From Endozoicomonas acroporae (lineage in GTDB: Bacteria; Pseudomonadota; Gammaproteobacteria; Pseudomonadales; Endozoicomonadaceae): a stretch of 43,136 bases of DNA. A model generated the notes under the pieces. That model did not search any database, had not been told where the DNA came from, and saw only the letters and a program-made list of their open reading frames with translations. Each line of letters opens with the position of its first letter. The first letter of the stretch is position 1. The position numbers and the translations under genes were made by a program. Shown here in pieces: positions 1 through 8,711 of the stretch. The stretch is taken from the NCBI RefSeq assembly GCF_002864045.1, contig NZ_PJPV01000129.1, positions 1-43,136 on the forward strand. Direction: 5' to 3'.

Positions 1-1
1 C

Positions 2-142
2 TATCGCCACCCATCGTTCTGGGATATCGTCGCCAACTGCCTGGGCATCTTTATGTACTGGCTATTCATTCCTGCGTTTAAAAGAACGCCTGTTTTAAGG
101 ATTCGATGGGCATTCATGGCTCCTTTGCTGACCCTAAAATGA
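2..142 (+). CDS. C-terminal fragment of a VanZ-like membrane protein (cut by window edge)
   Basis: An open frame enters from the left edge and gives 46 residues before a TGA at 140-142. It contains RHPSFWDIVANCLGI followed by a hydrophobic stretch and a basic tail. The pattern R-x-x-S-x-x-D-[IV]-x-A-N-x-x-G is what I know from the C-terminal part of VanZ-like membrane proteins, small proteins named after the teicoplanin-resistance gene vanZ and mostly of unknown role. Only this end is visible, so size, start and promoter cannot be judged. A palindromic repeat begins 48 bases after the stop. The assignment rests on a short motif and is moderate at best. Confidence 0.5.
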   Translation, partial: YRHPSFWDIVANCLGIFMYWLFIPAFKRTPVLRIRWAFMAPLLTLK

Positions 143-189
143 CCCTGGACAGGCTGTTCTCCAATAAGCCGAAAAAATAACCCGGCCGA

Positions 190-352
190 TAAGTAGTTAA
201 CCAAATGAAATCGTATTTTCTGACTAAGTGGACAGTCACTCTGCGGCGTTACAACTACGGTCACATAGCTACGGCTATGCTCCCTACGTTGTGCCTTGCA
301 TAGTAACTGCCCACTTAGCCAGAAAATACTATTCCATTTGGCCAACTACTTA
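190..352. repeat. Palindromic MITE-like element, family A, copy 1
   Basis: A 163-bp sequence whose ends are imperfect inverted repeats: it begins TAAGTAGTTAACCAAATGAA and ends with the near reverse complement, finishing GGCCAACTACTTA. The inner arms (ACTAAGTGG... and ...CCACTTAG) also pair. The centre carries CATAGCTACGGCTATG. There is no coding capacity for a transposase. Close relatives lie at 8712-8876 and 42905-43116. It sits between the VanZ-like gene end and the end of the first array gene. Confidence 0.85.
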
Positions 353-418
353 TAATCTTCCTGATTCATCCTCTGCCTGAATGTACTCTGAACTTTTACC
401 CAAAGGCTTTTAGCGGAT

Positions 419-2035
419 CTATCGGGAAGCTACCTCCACACTGCTTTTGAGGTTCCTCAGATTTTTTATAGCCTTGGCATGCCCCAGCCTGGCTGCCTTA
501 CGGTACCAGCGCTCCGCTTCATCCAGATTTACCCCAAAGCCCATGCCACCAAGCTCAAACAGGATGCCCAGTTTATTCATGGCTGAAGCATTACCCCGCT
601 CAGCCGCTCTGATCAACCAGGGGGCCGCCTCTTGCGGATCTATCGGAAAGCCCTCGTCACCAAATAGATAAAGGCCACCCAGCTTGTTCATGGCGGAATC
701 ATTGTCCAGCATGGCCGCCTTCAGGTACCACCGCTCCGCTTCACGCAAATCTACCCCAAAGTCCTCGTCAGCATAGTGATGAAGGTAGCCCAGATGGTAC
801 ATGGCTGAAGCTATAATGACTGGATCTTTCCCCAGCTCAACCACTTTGAGTAACAAGGTTTTCGCCTGGTGCAGATCTGCCGGAAAGCTCTTGCCACCAT
901 ACAGATACAGGTAACCCAGGTGATGCATGGCTGTAGCATGTCCCAGCTCAACCGCCTTGAGCCACCAGGATTTTGCCTGGTGCAGATCTTTCTCAAAGCC
1001 ATTGTCACCCTGGTAATACTGCCAGCCCAGGTTGGTCATGGCTCCAACATCCCCCAGCCCAGCCGCCTTGAGCAACAGGAACTTTCCCTGATCCTGATGA
1101 TCTGCCGGTAAGCCCTCGCCGCCATCCAGATACAGTAGGGCCAGGTTATTCATGGCGCAGGCATCCCCCAATCCAGCCGCCCGCAGGTACCAGTGCTCCG
1201 CTTTGCGCAGATCCACCGCGAAGTCCTTGCCACCATGCTGATACCGGTAGGCCAGGTTATTCATGGCTATAGTATCCCCTAGCTCAGCCGCCTTAAGGTA
1301 CCAGCTTTCGGCTTTGTTCAGATCGACTGGAAAGCCCTCGCCACCCTTTGCGTAGACGATGCCCAGGCTGCACATGGCTGCAATATCCCCCAGCTCAGCC
1401 GCCTTTAGGTACCAGCTCTCGGCTTTGTGCAGATCTATCTCAAAGCCCTCGCCACCAAACTGATACAGGTAGCCCAGATGCCACATGGCGTCAATATCCC
1501 CCAACTCAGCCGCCTTGAGATACCAATGCTCCGCTTTGTGCAGATCTACCGGAATGCCCTCACCACCATCTTTGAAAAGCCCCCCCAGGTTTCTCAGACC
1601 GATCGGGTCAGATCCGCCCCTTCTGGCCAGCAGCAGGGCCGCATCGAGATGCTTATTGGCAACGGCCAGGGCCAGGGGAGTGTTACCCGCAGTCCGGCCC
1701 GCATCCACCTTCGCCCCCCGTTGCAGCAGGGCCTGGATGATCTTGATATCACCCTCCTGTGCCGCGTTGACCATCTGACGCCGCCAGCCCCGGGGCAGGG
1801 GCAGTTTTTTCACCACCATATTGTTAATGACTTCCCGTCCGTAAGGGCAGGTCAGATGGTCTTTTGTCCAGCGGGAAAGGCACTTAAAGTGAAACTTATG
1901 CCCGCAGGGCCTGGCAATAGCGACGCGCCTGCCCACAAACTTCCGATTTGTGGATGAGTAGAGGCCATCATGGCAGATCGGGCAGATTGGGGGCTCGGTG
2001 GGTACAACTGCTGCCCTGGAGGGAACGCTCTTCAT
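419..2035 (-). CDS. RING-H2-like / ankyrin / Sel1-repeat protein, array member 1
   Basis: This 538-residue protein starts with a RING-H2-like finger: C18, C21, C44, H46, H49, C52 and C63 are present, but the eighth ligand is Gly66. About two ankyrin repeats follow (roughly residues 85-150; ALLQRGAKVDAG, TPLALAVANKHLDAALLL), then ten Sel1-like repeats of about 36 residues with the core KAExWYLKAAELGDxxAM. An in-frame GTG exists four codons upstream at 2047. The ATG at 2035 aligns with the MNSVPS start of the paralogues and is preferred. Unlike the others, the C-terminus lacks the KRGFDEAF tail and ends SSVEVASR. That end lies in DNA resembling the spacer motif GGATCTATCGGGAAG. It is probably an effector-like protein that binds host proteins; E3 ligase activity is only inferred. 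Confidence 0.85.
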   Translation of the reverse strand: MKSVPSRAAVVPTEPPICPICHDGLYSSTNRKFVGRRVAIARPCGHKFHFKCLSRWTKDHLTCPYGREVINNMVVKKLPLPRGWRRQMVNAAQEGDIKIIQALLQRGAKVDAGRTAGNTPLALAVANKHLDAALLLARRGGSDPIGLRNLGGLFKDGGEGIPVDLHKAEHWYLKAAELGDIDAMWHLGYLYQFGGEGFEIDLHKAESWYLKAAELGDIAAMCSLGIVYAKGGEGFPVDLNKAESWYLKAAELGDTIAMNNLAYRYQHGGKDFAVDLRKAEHWYLRAAGLGDACAMNNLALLYLDGGEGLPADHQDQGKFLLLKAAGLGDVGAMTNLGWQYYQGDNGFEKDLHQAKSWWLKAVELGHATAMHHLGYLYLYGGKSFPADLHQAKTLLLKVVELGKDPVIIASAMYHLGYLHHYADEDFGVDLREAERWYLKAAMLDNDSAMNKLGGLYLFGDEGFPIDPQEAAPWLIRAAERGNASAMNKLGILFELGGMGFGVNLDEAERWYRKAARLGHAKAIKNLRNLKSSVEVASR

Positions 2036-2230
2036 GCCAGGTAACACCCTTACGTTTTCAGGATTGCTACTCTGACTGTGTTGATCTCAAAAATATCCCG
2101 TACCAGGATCTAAAAATATCAAAAAACAGCTTTGTGGATTTCCTGAATTCCAGAACAAATCAAAATATCGGAAAAGAAGGCGGTTATACGGTTATATCGC
2201 ACACAATTTTATCGATGCAGGAAGTAGAAA
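2036..2230 (-). promoter_or_regulatory. Conserved upstream region of array gene 1
   Basis: This spacer is nearly identical to those upstream of array genes 2, 3 and 4. Across all seven genes a shorter core next to the start codon persists: on plus it reads roughly TACTC-GAC-G-GT, then AAAAATATCC, then TACCAGG-TCT-AAAAAT. No convincing -35/-10 pair was found. Because the core is kept between diverged subfamilies it probably holds the promoter or a regulator site. This copy contains an unoccupied version (2182-2191) of the target that carries a MITE upstream of gene 3. Confidence 0.45.
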
Positions 2231-2261
2231 CATATTTTGCTGAACCTTTTTTCACTCCCGG

Positions 2262-2308
2262 GGGGGCAAAATATTGTCACGTGCCATGGGCATTTGGTTA
2301 ACTACTTA
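2262..2308. repeat. Remnant of a family A element end plus shared spacer motif
   Basis: The stretch holds a G-run, then CAAAATATTGTCACGT, CCATGGGCATTTGGT, and finally GGTTAACTACTTA, which is one terminus of the family A palindrome. The same G-run and CAAAATATTGTCACGT motif recurs at about 8631-8670. Only one terminus is present. It overlaps the end of array gene 2 and provides its TAG stop codon. Confidence 0.6.
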
Positions 2309-4224
2309 CAGTCTGCTGCCTTGGATTCGTCCTCTGGGTGGGCGCGGCCGGGTTCATCAGGAAAGGCTTCATCAAACCCGCGTTTTTTAGCGGGTTGTGG
2401 TTCAGAGAGTTTTTCCAGTTTTTCCAGTTTTTTCATGGCCCGGGCATTCCCCAGCCCGGCCGCCTTGAGCAGCCAGGCCCTCGCTTGCTCCAGATCTACC
2501 GGAAAATCCGTTCCACCACGCTCATACAGCTCGCTCAGGTTGTACATGGCAGCAGCGTTACCCAGATCAGCCGCCTTGAGCAACCAACACTTCGCCTTTT
2601 GCAGATCTGCCGGAAAGTGCTTGTGACCATACAGATATAAGTGGCCCAGGTTGTTCATCGCTGTAGCATCTCCGAGTTCAGCGGATTTGCTGTACAAAAG
2701 TTCCGTTTTGTGTGGATCTACCTTAAAGCCCTCGCCACCATGCAGATAACGGCCAGCGAGGATGTTCATGGATGACGAATTCCCCAGCCCGGCCGCCTTG
2801 AGCAACAGTTGTTTTCCCCGGCACGGATCTGTCTTAAAGCTCCTGCCACCGCGCAGATACAGGTCACCCAGGTTATTCATGGCGGGAGGATACTCCAGGT
2901 GAACCGCCTTCAGGTACCAACGCTCCGCTTCACGCAGATCTACCTCGAAGCCCACGCCACCATGCTGATACAGGTGGCCCAGGGCGTACATGGCGGAAGC
3001 ATCCCCAAGCCCGGCACCCTTAAGATACCAGTGCTCCGCTGCACGCAGATCTACCTCAAAGCCCTCGCCACCATAGTGATGAAGGTAACCCAGCTGGTGC
3101 ATGGCTGAAGCTAACATGGCTGGATCTTCCCCCAGCTCAACCGCCTTGAGCCACCAGGATTTCGCCTGGTGCAGATCTTTCTCAAAGCCATTGTTACCGC
3201 CGGCATACTGCCAGCCCAGATTGGTCATGGCTTCAGTATCCCCCAGCCCAGCCGCCTTGAACAACAGGGACTTTCCCTGAGCCAGATCTGCCGATAAGCC
3301 CTCGCCGCCATCCAGATACAGTAGGGCCAGGTTATTCATGGCGCAGACATCCCCCAATCCAACCGCCTTCAGGTACCAGTGCTCCGCTTTGCGCAGATCT
3401 GCCGCGAAGTCCTTGCCACCATCATGATACAGGTAGGCCAGGTTATTCATGGCTGTAATATCCCCCAGCTCAGCCGCCTTAAGGTACCAGCTCTCGGCTT
3501 TGTGCAGATCGGCTGCAAAGCCCTCGCCACCATCTGCATAGACGATGCCCAGGCTGCACATGGCTTTCATATCCCCCAGCTCAGCCGCCTTGAGGTACCA
3601 GCTCTCGGCTTTGTGCAGATCTATCGAAAAGCCCTCGCCACCAAACTGATACAGGAAGCCCAGATGCCACATGGCGGCAATATCCCCCAACTCAGCCGCC
3701 TTGAGATACCAGTGCTCCGCTTTGTGCAGATCTACCGCAATGCCCTCATCACCATGCTTGAAAAGAATCCCCAGATTTCTCAGACTGATCGGGTCGGATC
3801 CGCCCCTGCTGGCCAGCAGCAGGGCCGCATCGAGGTGCTTATTGGCAACGGCCAGGGCCAGGGGAGTGTTACCCGCAGTCTGGCCCGCATCCACCTTCGC
3901 CCCCCGTTGTAGCAGGGCCTGGATGATCTTGATATCACCCTCCTCTGCCGCGTTGATCATCTGGTTCTTCCAGCCCCGGGGCAGAGGCAGGTTTTTCACC
4001 ACCATATTTTTAATGACTTCCCGCCCGTAAGGGCAGGTCAGATGGTCTTTTGTCCAGTGGGAAAGGCACTTAAAGTGAAACTTATGCCCGCAGGGCCTGG
4101 CAATAGCGACGCGCCTGCCCACAAACTTCCGATTTTTGGGTGAGTAGAGGCCATCATGGCAGATCGGGCAGATTGGGGGCTCGGTGGGTACAACTGCTGC
4201 TGCGCTGGAGGGAACGCTGTTCAT
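2302..4224 (-). CDS. RING-H2-like / ankyrin / Sel1-repeat protein, array member 2
   Basis: At 640 residues this is the longest array member. The finger ligands are C19, C22, C45, H47, H50, C53 and C64, with Gly67 in place of the last Cys. Two ankyrin repeats follow at about 86-150, then twelve Sel1-like repeats. The ATG at 4224 has GGGAG about nine bases upstream. One Sel1 unit is expanded by a few residues (ELGEDPAMLASAM), a mark shared with members 1, 3 and 4. The tail QPAKKRGFDEAFPDEPG matches the class-3 nuclear localisation consensus KRx[WFY]xxAF. The final codons, AAG TAG, come from a palindromic repeat terminus. No signal peptide or membrane segment is seen, so it is predicted to be soluble. 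A host-directed role is inferred. Confidence 0.88.
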   Translation of the reverse strand: MNSVPSSAAAVVPTEPPICPICHDGLYSPKNRKFVGRRVAIARPCGHKFHFKCLSHWTKDHLTCPYGREVIKNMVVKNLPLPRGWKNQMINAAEEGDIKIIQALLQRGAKVDAGQTAGNTPLALAVANKHLDAALLLASRGGSDPISLRNLGILFKHGDEGIAVDLHKAEHWYLKAAELGDIAAMWHLGFLYQFGGEGFSIDLHKAESWYLKAAELGDMKAMCSLGIVYADGGEGFAADLHKAESWYLKAAELGDITAMNNLAYLYHDGGKDFAADLRKAEHWYLKAVGLGDVCAMNNLALLYLDGGEGLSADLAQGKSLLFKAAGLGDTEAMTNLGWQYAGGNNGFEKDLHQAKSWWLKAVELGEDPAMLASAMHQLGYLHHYGGEGFEVDLRAAEHWYLKGAGLGDASAMYALGHLYQHGGVGFEVDLREAERWYLKAVHLEYPPAMNNLGDLYLRGGRSFKTDPCRGKQLLLKAAGLGNSSSMNILAGRYLHGGEGFKVDPHKTELLYSKSAELGDATAMNNLGHLYLYGHKHFPADLQKAKCWLLKAADLGNAAAMYNLSELYERGGTDFPVDLEQARAWLLKAAGLGNARAMKKLEKLEKLSEPQPAKKRGFDEAFPDEPGRAHPEDESKAADCK

Positions 4225-4420
4225 GCCAGGTAACTCCCTACGTTTTTGGGATTGCTACTCTGACTGTGTTGATCTCAAAAATATCCCGTACCAGGATCTA
4301 AAAATATCAAAAAACAGCTTTGTGGATTTCCTGAATTCCAGAACAGGTCAAAATATCCGGAAAGAAGGCGGTTATACGGTTATAACGTACACAATTTTAT
4401 GGATGCAGGAGGTATATAGA
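4225..4420 (-). promoter_or_regulatory. Conserved upstream region of array gene 2
   Basis: This is a near-identical copy of the spacers upstream of genes 1, 3 and 4, with the same core next to the start codon and the ribosome-binding GGGAG (reverse strand) just ahead of the ATG. The sequence GGTTATACGG at 4370-4379 is an empty version of the MITE target used upstream of gene 3. Confidence 0.45.
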
Positions 4421-4427
4421 TACAGAT

Positions 4428-6068
4428 TCATTCAGGAAAGGCTTCATCAAACCCGCGTTTTTTAGCTGGTTGCGGTTTAGAGGCTTTTTCCAGTTTTTTG
4501 ATGGCCAGGTCTCTCTTCAACTCAGCCGCCTTGAGCAACAGGCGTTTTCCCTTGTTCCTATGTTCCGGAAAGTTCTCGCCACCACGCAGATACAGGTGAC
4601 CCAGGCTACTCATGGCCAGAGGCGATCCCAGCTCAATGGCTTTCAGGTACCAGCGCTCCGCTTCAGGCAGATCTATCTCAAAGCCCACGCCACCATACTG
4701 ATATAGACGACCCATGTTGTACATGGCTAAAACATCCCCCAGCCCGGCCGCCTTCAGGTACCATCGCTCTGCTTCATGCAGATCTACCTCAAAGCCCGCG
4801 CCACCAAAATGATTTAGGCGACCCAGCATGTACATGGCTGAAGCTATAATGGCTGGATCTTTCCCCAGCTCAACCACCTTAAGGAACCAGATTTTCGCCT
4901 GGTGCAGATCTGCCGGAAAGCCCACATCACCATGCAGATAAAGGTAACTCAGCTGTTTCATGGCTTCAGCACACCCCAGCCCAGCCGCCTTGAGCCACCA
5001 GGATTTCGCCTGGTGCAGATCTTTCTCAAAGCCATTGTCACCGTCGGCATACAGACAGCCCAGATTGGACATGGCTACAGCATCCCCCAGCCCAGCCACC
5101 TTGAACAACAGGGACTTTCCCTGATCCTGATCTGCCGGTAAGCCCTCGCCGCCCTCCAGATACAGTAGGGCCAGGTTACTCATGGAGCAGATATTCCCCA
5201 ATCCAACCGCCTTCAGGTACCAGTGCTCCGCTTTGCGCAGATCTACCGCGAAGTCCCTGCCTCCATGATGATACAGGTAGGCCAGGTTATTCATGGCTGT
5301 AGTATCCCCCAGCTCAGCCGCCTTTAGGTACCAGCTCTCGGCTTTGTGTGGATCTGCTGGAAAGCCCTCGCCACCATGTGCATACACGATGCCCAGGCTG
5401 CGCATGGCTTCAATATCCCCCAGCTCAGCAGCCTTAAGGTACCAGCTCTCGGCCTTGTGCAGATCTATCGAAAAGCCCTCGCCACCAAACTGATACAGGT
5501 AACCCAGATGCCACATGGCTTCAATATCCCCCAACTCAGCCGCCTTGAGATACCAATGCTCCGCCTTGTGCAGATCTACCGGAATGCCCTCACCACCATC
5601 ATGGAACAGCCTTCCCAGGTTGCTCAGACCGATCGGGTCGGATCCTCCCCTTCCGGCCAGCAGCAGGGCTGCATCGAGGTGCTTATTGGCAACGGCCAGG
5701 GCCAGGGGAGTTTTACCCGCAGTTCGGCCCGCATCCACCTTCGCCCCACGTTGCAGCAGGGCCTGGATGATCTTGATATCACCCTCCTCTGCCGCGTTGA
5801 TCATCTGGTTCTTCCAGCCCCGGGGCAGGGGCAGGTTTTTCACCACCATATTGTTAATGACTTCTTGCCCGTGAGGGCAGGTCAGATGGTCTTTTGTCCA
5901 GCGGGAAAGGCACTTAAAGTGAAACTTATGCCCGCAGGGTCTGGCAATAGCGACGCGCCTGCCCACAAACTTCCGATTTTTGGGTGAGTAGAGGCCATCA
6001 TGGCAGATCGGGCAGATTGGGGGCTCGGTGGGTACAACAACTGCTGCACTGGAGGGCACGCTGTTCAC
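4428..6068 (-). CDS. RING-H2-like / ankyrin / Sel1-repeat protein, array member 3
   Basis: This 546-residue protein has the same order: finger (CPIC...PCGHKFHFKC...CPHG), two ankyrin repeats and ten Sel1-like repeats. It starts with GTG at 6066-6068 where the paralogues have ATG at the aligned position, so translation may be weaker. The C-terminus PAKKRGFDEAFPE stops early. It keeps the class-3 nuclear localisation match but lacks the DEPGRAHP extension of members 2 and 5. It belongs to the subfamily of members 1-4 (VINNMVVKNLPLPRGWK after the finger). Its upstream spacer is interrupted by a 196-bp element, which could alter its expression. Confidence 0.87.
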   Translation of the reverse strand: MNSVPSSAAVVVPTEPPICPICHDGLYSPKNRKFVGRRVAIARPCGHKFHFKCLSRWTKDHLTCPHGQEVINNMVVKNLPLPRGWKNQMINAAEEGDIKIIQALLQRGAKVDAGRTAGKTPLALAVANKHLDAALLLAGRGGSDPIGLSNLGRLFHDGGEGIPVDLHKAEHWYLKAAELGDIEAMWHLGYLYQFGGEGFSIDLHKAESWYLKAAELGDIEAMRSLGIVYAHGGEGFPADPHKAESWYLKAAELGDTTAMNNLAYLYHHGGRDFAVDLRKAEHWYLKAVGLGNICSMSNLALLYLEGGEGLPADQDQGKSLLFKVAGLGDAVAMSNLGCLYADGDNGFEKDLHQAKSWWLKAAGLGCAEAMKQLSYLYLHGDVGFPADLHQAKIWFLKVVELGKDPAIIASAMYMLGRLNHFGGAGFEVDLHEAERWYLKAAGLGDVLAMYNMGRLYQYGGVGFEIDLPEAERWYLKAIELGSPLAMSSLGHLYLRGGENFPEHRNKGKRLLLKAAELKRDLAIKKLEKASKPQPAKKRGFDEAFPE

Positions 6069-6470
6069 GCCAGGTAACTCCCTTACGTTTTTGGGATTGT
6101 TACTCTGACTGTGTTGATCTCAAAAATATCCCGTACCAGGATCTAAAAATATCAAAAAACAGCTTTGTGGATTTCCTGAATTCCAGAACAGGTCAAAATA
6201 TCCGAAAAGAAGGCGGTTATACGGCAATGGCACTGACTTAAGCGTGAAAGCCTTGCCATCGTTAGTTAAAAGACTTTCACCACAAAGGCACAGAGACACA
6301 AAGGAAGAAAATAGAAATCTTTTCTTTGTGTCTCTGTGCCTTTGTGGTTCAAATTCAAATCTATCAACCTATATCAATACCCCTATTTACGGGGCTTTTA
6401 AGCTTAAGTCAGTGCCATTGGGTTATACGGTTATAACGTACACAATTTTATGGATGCAGGAGGTATAGAG
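6069..6470 (-). promoter_or_regulatory. Conserved upstream region of array gene 3, split by a MITE
   Basis: The spacer matches those of genes 1, 2 and 4 from 6069 to 6224 and again from 6421 on. Between lies an inserted element of 196 bp. The proximal core near the start codon is intact. Any promoter in the distal part is now about 200 bp further from the gene. Confidence 0.45.
6225..6420. mobile_element. Non-autonomous MITE with 19-bp terminal inverted repeats and 10-bp target duplication
   Basis: The ends CAATGGCACTGACTTAAGC (6225-6243) and GCTTAAGTCAGTGCCATTG (6402-6420) are perfect inverted repeats. They are flanked by the direct repeat GGTTATACGG at 6215-6224 and 6421-6430. The three sister spacers have this target once, so insertion is directly visible. 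The interior holds a second palindrome at about 6279-6348 (ACCACAAAGGCACAGAGACA and its complement), a type of repeat I know from many bacterial genomes. No transposase is encoded. A 10-bp target duplication would fit mobilisation by an IS4-superfamily transposase; that is inference. Confidence 0.9.
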
Positions 6471-6478
6471 ATACAGAT

Positions 6479-8344
6479 TCATTCAGGAAAGGCTTGATCA
6501 AACCCGCGTTTTTTAGCGGGTTGTGGTTTAGAGACTTTTTCCAGTTTTTTGATGGCCAGGTCATTCCCTAACTCAGCCGCCTTGAGCAACCAGGCCTTCG
6601 CCTGGTCCAGATCTACCGGGAAGTCCGCCCCACCATGCTCATACAGATGACTCAGGTGGAACATGGCCCAGGCGTTACCCAGGTCAGCCGCCTTGAGCAA
6701 CCAGAACTTCGCCTGCTGCAGATCCACCTGAAAGTGTTTGCGACCATACAGATATAACCAGCCCAGGTTGCTCATGGCTGAAACATATCCGAGCTCAGCG
6801 GCCTTGAGGAAAAAATGTTTTGCTTTGTGCGGATCTGCCTCAAAGCCCACGTCACCAAGCAAATAACGGTTGCCGAGGGTGTTCATGGCTGGCGCATTTC
6901 CTAGCTCAGCCGCCTTGAGCAACAGGCGTTTTCCCTTGTGCCGGTCTGCCGGAAAGTTCTTGCCACCACCCAGATACAGGTTACCCAGTTTACTCATGGC
7001 CAGAGGAGACCCCAGCTCAATGGCTTTCAGGTACAAGCGCTCCGCTTCACGCAGATCTAACCGAAAGTCCTGGTCAGCATAGTTATGAAGGTAGCCCAGA
7101 TGGTTCATGGCTGAAGCTATAATGTCTGGATCTTCCCCCAGCTCAACCACCTTGAGCAACCAGATTTTCGCCTGGTGCAGATCTGCCGGAAAGCTCTCGC
7201 CACCATGCAGATACAGGTAACCCAGGTTATACATGGCGTGAGCATCTCCCAGCTCAACCATCTTGAGCCACCAGGATTTCGCCTGGTGCAGATCTTTCTC
7301 AAAGCCATTGTTACCCTTGAAATACTGCCAGCCCAGACAGGTCATGGCTCCAACATCCCCCATTCCAGCCGCCTTGAACAACAGGAACTTTCCCTGATCC
7401 TGATCTGCCGGTAAGCCCTCGCCGCCATCCAGATACAGTATGGCCAGGTTAGTCATGGCGCAGGCATCCCCCAATCCAGCCGCCTCACGGTACCAGTGCT
7501 CCGCTTTGCGCAGATCTACCGCGAAGTCCTTGCCACCATCATGATACAGGCAGCCCAGGTTGTTCATGGCTATAATATCCCCCAGCTCAGCCGCCTTAAG
7601 GTACCAGCTCTCGGCTTTGTGCAGATCGGCTGGAAAGCCCTCGCCACCATTTGCAAAGACGATGCCCAGTCTGCACATGGCTGCAATATCCCCCAGCTCA
7701 GCCGCCTTAAGGTACCAGCTCTCGGCTTGGTGCAGATCTACCGGAAAGCCCTTGCCACCATGCTGATACAGGTGGCCCAGCTGCCACATGGCGGCAATAT
7801 CCCCCAACTCAGCCGCCTTGAGGTACCAGTGCTCCGCTTTGTGCAGATCTACCGGAATGCCCTCACCACCATCCTGGAAAAGACACCCCAGGTTGCTCAG
7901 ACCGATCGGGTCGGATCCACCCCTTCTGGCCAGCAGCAGGGCGGCATCGAGGTGCTTATTGGCAGCGGCCCAGGCCAGGGGGGTTTTTCCTGAAGTCCGG
8001 CCCGCATCGACTTTTGCTCCCCGTTGCAGCAGGGTCTGGATGATCTTGAGATCACCCTCCTTTGCCGCGTTGACCATTTGACGCCGCCAGCCACGGGGCA
8101 GGGGCAGGTTTTTCACCACCATATTGTTAATGACTTCCCGCCCGTAAGGGCAGGTCAGATGGTCTTTGGTCCAGCGGGAAAGGCACTTAAAGTGAAACTT
8201 ATGCCCGCAGGGCCTGGCAATAGCGACGTGCCTGCCCACAAACTTCCGATTTTTGGATGAGTAGAGGCTATCATGGCAGATCGGGCAGATTGGGGGCTCG
8301 GTGGGTACAACAACTGCAGCTGCACTGGAGGGAACGCTGTTCAT
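6479..8344 (-). CDS. RING-H2-like / ankyrin / Sel1-repeat protein, array member 4
   Basis: This 621-residue protein has the finger CPIC...PCGHKFHFKC...CPYG near residues 20-70 with the eighth ligand again Gly. Two ankyrin repeats and twelve Sel1-like repeats follow. The ATG at 8344 has GGGAG on the coding strand about nine bases upstream. The tail PAKKRGFDQAFPE retains KRGFDQAF, still a full match to KRx[WFY]xxAF despite one substitution, and ends at the same point as member 3. Repeats 11-12 closely resemble the last repeats of member 5 (HLYEHGGADFPVDLDQAK), which points to sequence exchange between subfamilies. Confidence 0.88.
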   Translation of the reverse strand: MNSVPSSAAAVVVPTEPPICPICHDSLYSSKNRKFVGRHVAIARPCGHKFHFKCLSRWTKDHLTCPYGREVINNMVVKNLPLPRGWRRQMVNAAKEGDLKIIQTLLQRGAKVDAGRTSGKTPLAWAAANKHLDAALLLARRGGSDPIGLSNLGCLFQDGGEGIPVDLHKAEHWYLKAAELGDIAAMWQLGHLYQHGGKGFPVDLHQAESWYLKAAELGDIAAMCRLGIVFANGGEGFPADLHKAESWYLKAAELGDIIAMNNLGCLYHDGGKDFAVDLRKAEHWYREAAGLGDACAMTNLAILYLDGGEGLPADQDQGKFLLFKAAGMGDVGAMTCLGWQYFKGNNGFEKDLHQAKSWWLKMVELGDAHAMYNLGYLYLHGGESFPADLHQAKIWLLKVVELGEDPDIIASAMNHLGYLHNYADQDFRLDLREAERLYLKAIELGSPLAMSKLGNLYLGGGKNFPADRHKGKRLLLKAAELGNAPAMNTLGNRYLLGDVGFEADPHKAKHFFLKAAELGYVSAMSNLGWLYLYGRKHFQVDLQQAKFWLLKAADLGNAWAMFHLSHLYEHGGADFPVDLDQAKAWLLKAAELGNDLAIKKLEKVSKPQPAKKRGFDQAFPE

Positions 8345-8540
8345 GCCAGGTAACTCCCTTACGTTTTGGGATTGTTACTCTGACTGTGTTGATCTCAAAA
8401 ATATCCCGTACCAGGTTCTGAAAATATCAAAAAACAGCTTTGTGGATTTCCTGAATTCCAGAACAGGTCAAAATATCCGAAAAGAAGGCGGTTATACGGT
8501 TATAACGTACACAATTTTATGGATGCAGGAAGTATAGAGA
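8345..8540 (-). promoter_or_regulatory. Conserved upstream region of array gene 4
   Basis: This is the fourth near-identical copy of the long spacer type, with an uninterrupted GGTTATACGG at 8490-8499. It shares the core next to the start codon with all seven array genes. Confidence 0.45.
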
Positions 8541-8711
8541 TACAAATTTATTGTCGTTTAAATCGACGTGAACTTTAACAGGCCAGCACTGGTTAGGAGC
8601 TGTCCTGAAATAACTCTGGACAGCCTCCCGGGGGACGCAAAATATTGTCACGTACCATGGGCATTTGGTGGATCTATCGGGTAGCCTTCTCTACCATCGT
8701 TTTATACCCGT
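8541..8711. other. Non-coding spacer with a GGAG-CTGTCC hairpin and shared motifs
   Basis: No gene is visible. At about 8597-8629 there is an imperfect hairpin, GGAGCTGTCC and GGACAGCCTCC. The words AGGAGCTGTCCTGAAATA recur at about 13790, so this is probably a fragment of the family B dispersed repeat. It is followed by the G-run and CAAAATATTGTCACGT motif and by GGATCTATCGGGTAGCC, which resembles the end of array gene 1. Confidence 0.5.

Noticed and set aside
1..345. Minus-strand 114-residue frame across the left edge
   Set aside because: It runs through the palindromic repeat and antisense to the VanZ-like frame; similar frames occur in every family A copy because of the palindrome.
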